Source: DASTGO01 sp035719045 (GTDB lineage Bacteria > Actinomycetota > Actinomycetes > Actinomycetales > Kineosporiaceae). From it: DNA of 6,104 nt. Below, piece by piece: positions 5,679 through 6,104 of the stretch. The DNA lies in contig DASTGO010000162.1 of the NCBI GenBank assembly GCA_035719045.1, forward strand, positions 1 to 6,104, given 5' to 3'. Every line of letters begins with the position of its first letter. Positions within the stretch are counted from its first letter, which is position 1. Below the pieces are notes generated by a model that saw only the letters and a list, made by a program, of their open reading frames with translations, did not search any database and was not told the origin of the DNA. The position numbers and the translations under genes were made by a program.

Positions 5679-5974
5679 GCCGGGGCCGTACCCGCGGGGG
5701 TCCGGAGCATGCGGACGGTCGGCGCGTCCGGCGTGTGTCGTGCGCCGCCGGACGTTGGCCCAGGTGCTCCCTTCTGTACGGCGGAAAGACTGGGCCCGCC
5801 TGCGGCCGCAACCGGTCGTCCTGGCCCTCGGGATCACCACCCTGCCGCACTCCGGGCCGAACTGCCGCGGCGCCTGTGTCGGGTACCCGTATGCCGGTGG
5901 AGCCGGGTTCGTCCCGGGCGACCTCTGGTGGATGTACCCCGGGGCCCGCCGGTGGGGGATGGGGCTGTGCCCGG
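5679..5974. other. region between the acidic ORF and the cellulose-binding gene
   Basis: On the minus strand this 296-bp stretch has no convincing gene, Shine-Dalgarno or T-rich terminator. Its plus strand carries the probable membrane-gene remnant from 5764. The part from 5679 to 5763 shows nothing I can assign. Confidence 0.5.
5764..5943 (+). pseudogene. probable 5' remnant of a membrane-protein gene
   Basis: Starting from GTG 5764, about 60 codons give a protein-like stretch: basic VRRKDWARLRPQ, a hydrophobic segment PVVLALGITTLPHSG, then PNCRGACVGYPY, and GFVPGDLWWMYPG. The combination of a hydrophobic segment, PHSGPxC, CxxxC, YPY and W-M-Y-P reminds me of an uncharacterised bacterial multi-pass membrane family in which the last motif is followed by another membrane helix; this is from memory and unverified. 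Here that helix is missing: after 5943 the frame turns into Arg/Cys/Pro-rich sequence and stops at 6018 inside the antisense 3' end of the cellulose-binding gene. Neither other plus frame restores a hydrophobic continuation. I read it as a truncated gene fragment; an intact 84-residue ORF (5764-6018) is the alternative. Confidence 0.35.
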
Positions 5975-6104
5975 TCAGCCGACCGTGCAGGTGCTGCCCT
6001 GGACCGAGATCTGGCTGACCCTGGCCTGGGAGGAGTCGGAGATGTTGCCCTGGAAGCCGACCTTGATGCTGGTGCCGGGTGCCACCGTGGCGTTCCAGGC
6101 GGCG
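5975..6104 (-). CDS. C-terminal end of a secreted protein carrying a family 2 cellulose-binding module (CBM2)
   Basis: The last 42 codons of a leftward gene enter from the right edge and stop with TGA at 5977-5975. The residues AAWNATVAPGTSIKVGFQGN, then a variable loop, then VQGSTCTVG, match the end of CBM2 modules. In that family, WNA-x-LAPG-x-S-x-x-x-GF is followed by a strand ending in a Cys close to the C-terminus that forms a disulfide with a Cys near the module's start. CBM2 binds cellulose, chitin or xylan and usually sits on secreted glycoside hydrolases, lytic polysaccharide monooxygenases or esterases, but the catalytic part lies outside the window. Asn/Gln at the usual Gly/Ser positions of the loop are minor variations. 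Confidence 0.85.
   Translation of the reverse strand, partial: AAWNATVAPGTSIKVGFQGNISDSSQARVSQISVQGSTCTVG

Overview
This window comes from a very GC-rich genome. GTG starts, strong G/C preference at third codon positions and the protein families present point to a high-GC actinomycete. A soil genus of the Nakamurella/Geodermatophilus type would fit, but that placement is a guess, because nothing here is diagnostic for a genus. The window holds no rRNA, tRNA, CRISPR array or transposase that I can see.

Left part (1-1641, minus strand): an alpha/beta-hydrolase gene (787-1641) is followed 105 bp downstream by the first 227 codons of a SulP-family anion permease, which runs off the left edge. 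Both read leftward, each has a good Shine-Dalgarno, and they could share a transcript. The hydrolase has Asn where the catalytic Ser should be.

Centre (1642-3290): a 271-bp divergent region holds a 10-bp palindrome, a long imperfect stem-loop and an 11-codon leader ORF with its own Shine-Dalgarno. The leader stop overlaps (ATGA) the start of a 419-residue bifunctional protein. That protein joins a RibD_C-type reductase domain (N-terminal) to a zinc cytidine/pyrimidine deaminase domain (C-terminal), the reverse of the order in classical RibD. The linker between them contains a 24-bp tandem repeat. Downstream lies a GC-rich hairpin that probably serves as a bidirectional terminator between convergent genes.

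Right part (3419-6104, mostly minus strand): a secreted protein of 522 residues has a signal peptide, Ig-like repeats and a C-terminal PxKF domain. Next come a 410-bp non-coding stretch with a 12-bp direct repeat, a small acidic low-complexity ORF carrying an exact 18-bp tandem duplication, an apparent plus-strand remnant of a membrane-protein gene, and the last 42 codons of a secreted protein ending in a family 2 cellulose-binding module. The right part therefore deals mainly with exported, cell-surface or polysaccharide-directed proteins, while the left and centre hold transport and nucleotide/flavin-type metabolism.

I do not see a clear multi-gene novel system. The best leads are the leader ORF and stem-loop ahead of the deaminase/reductase fusion, the Ser-to-Asn hydrolase, and the membrane-gene remnant.
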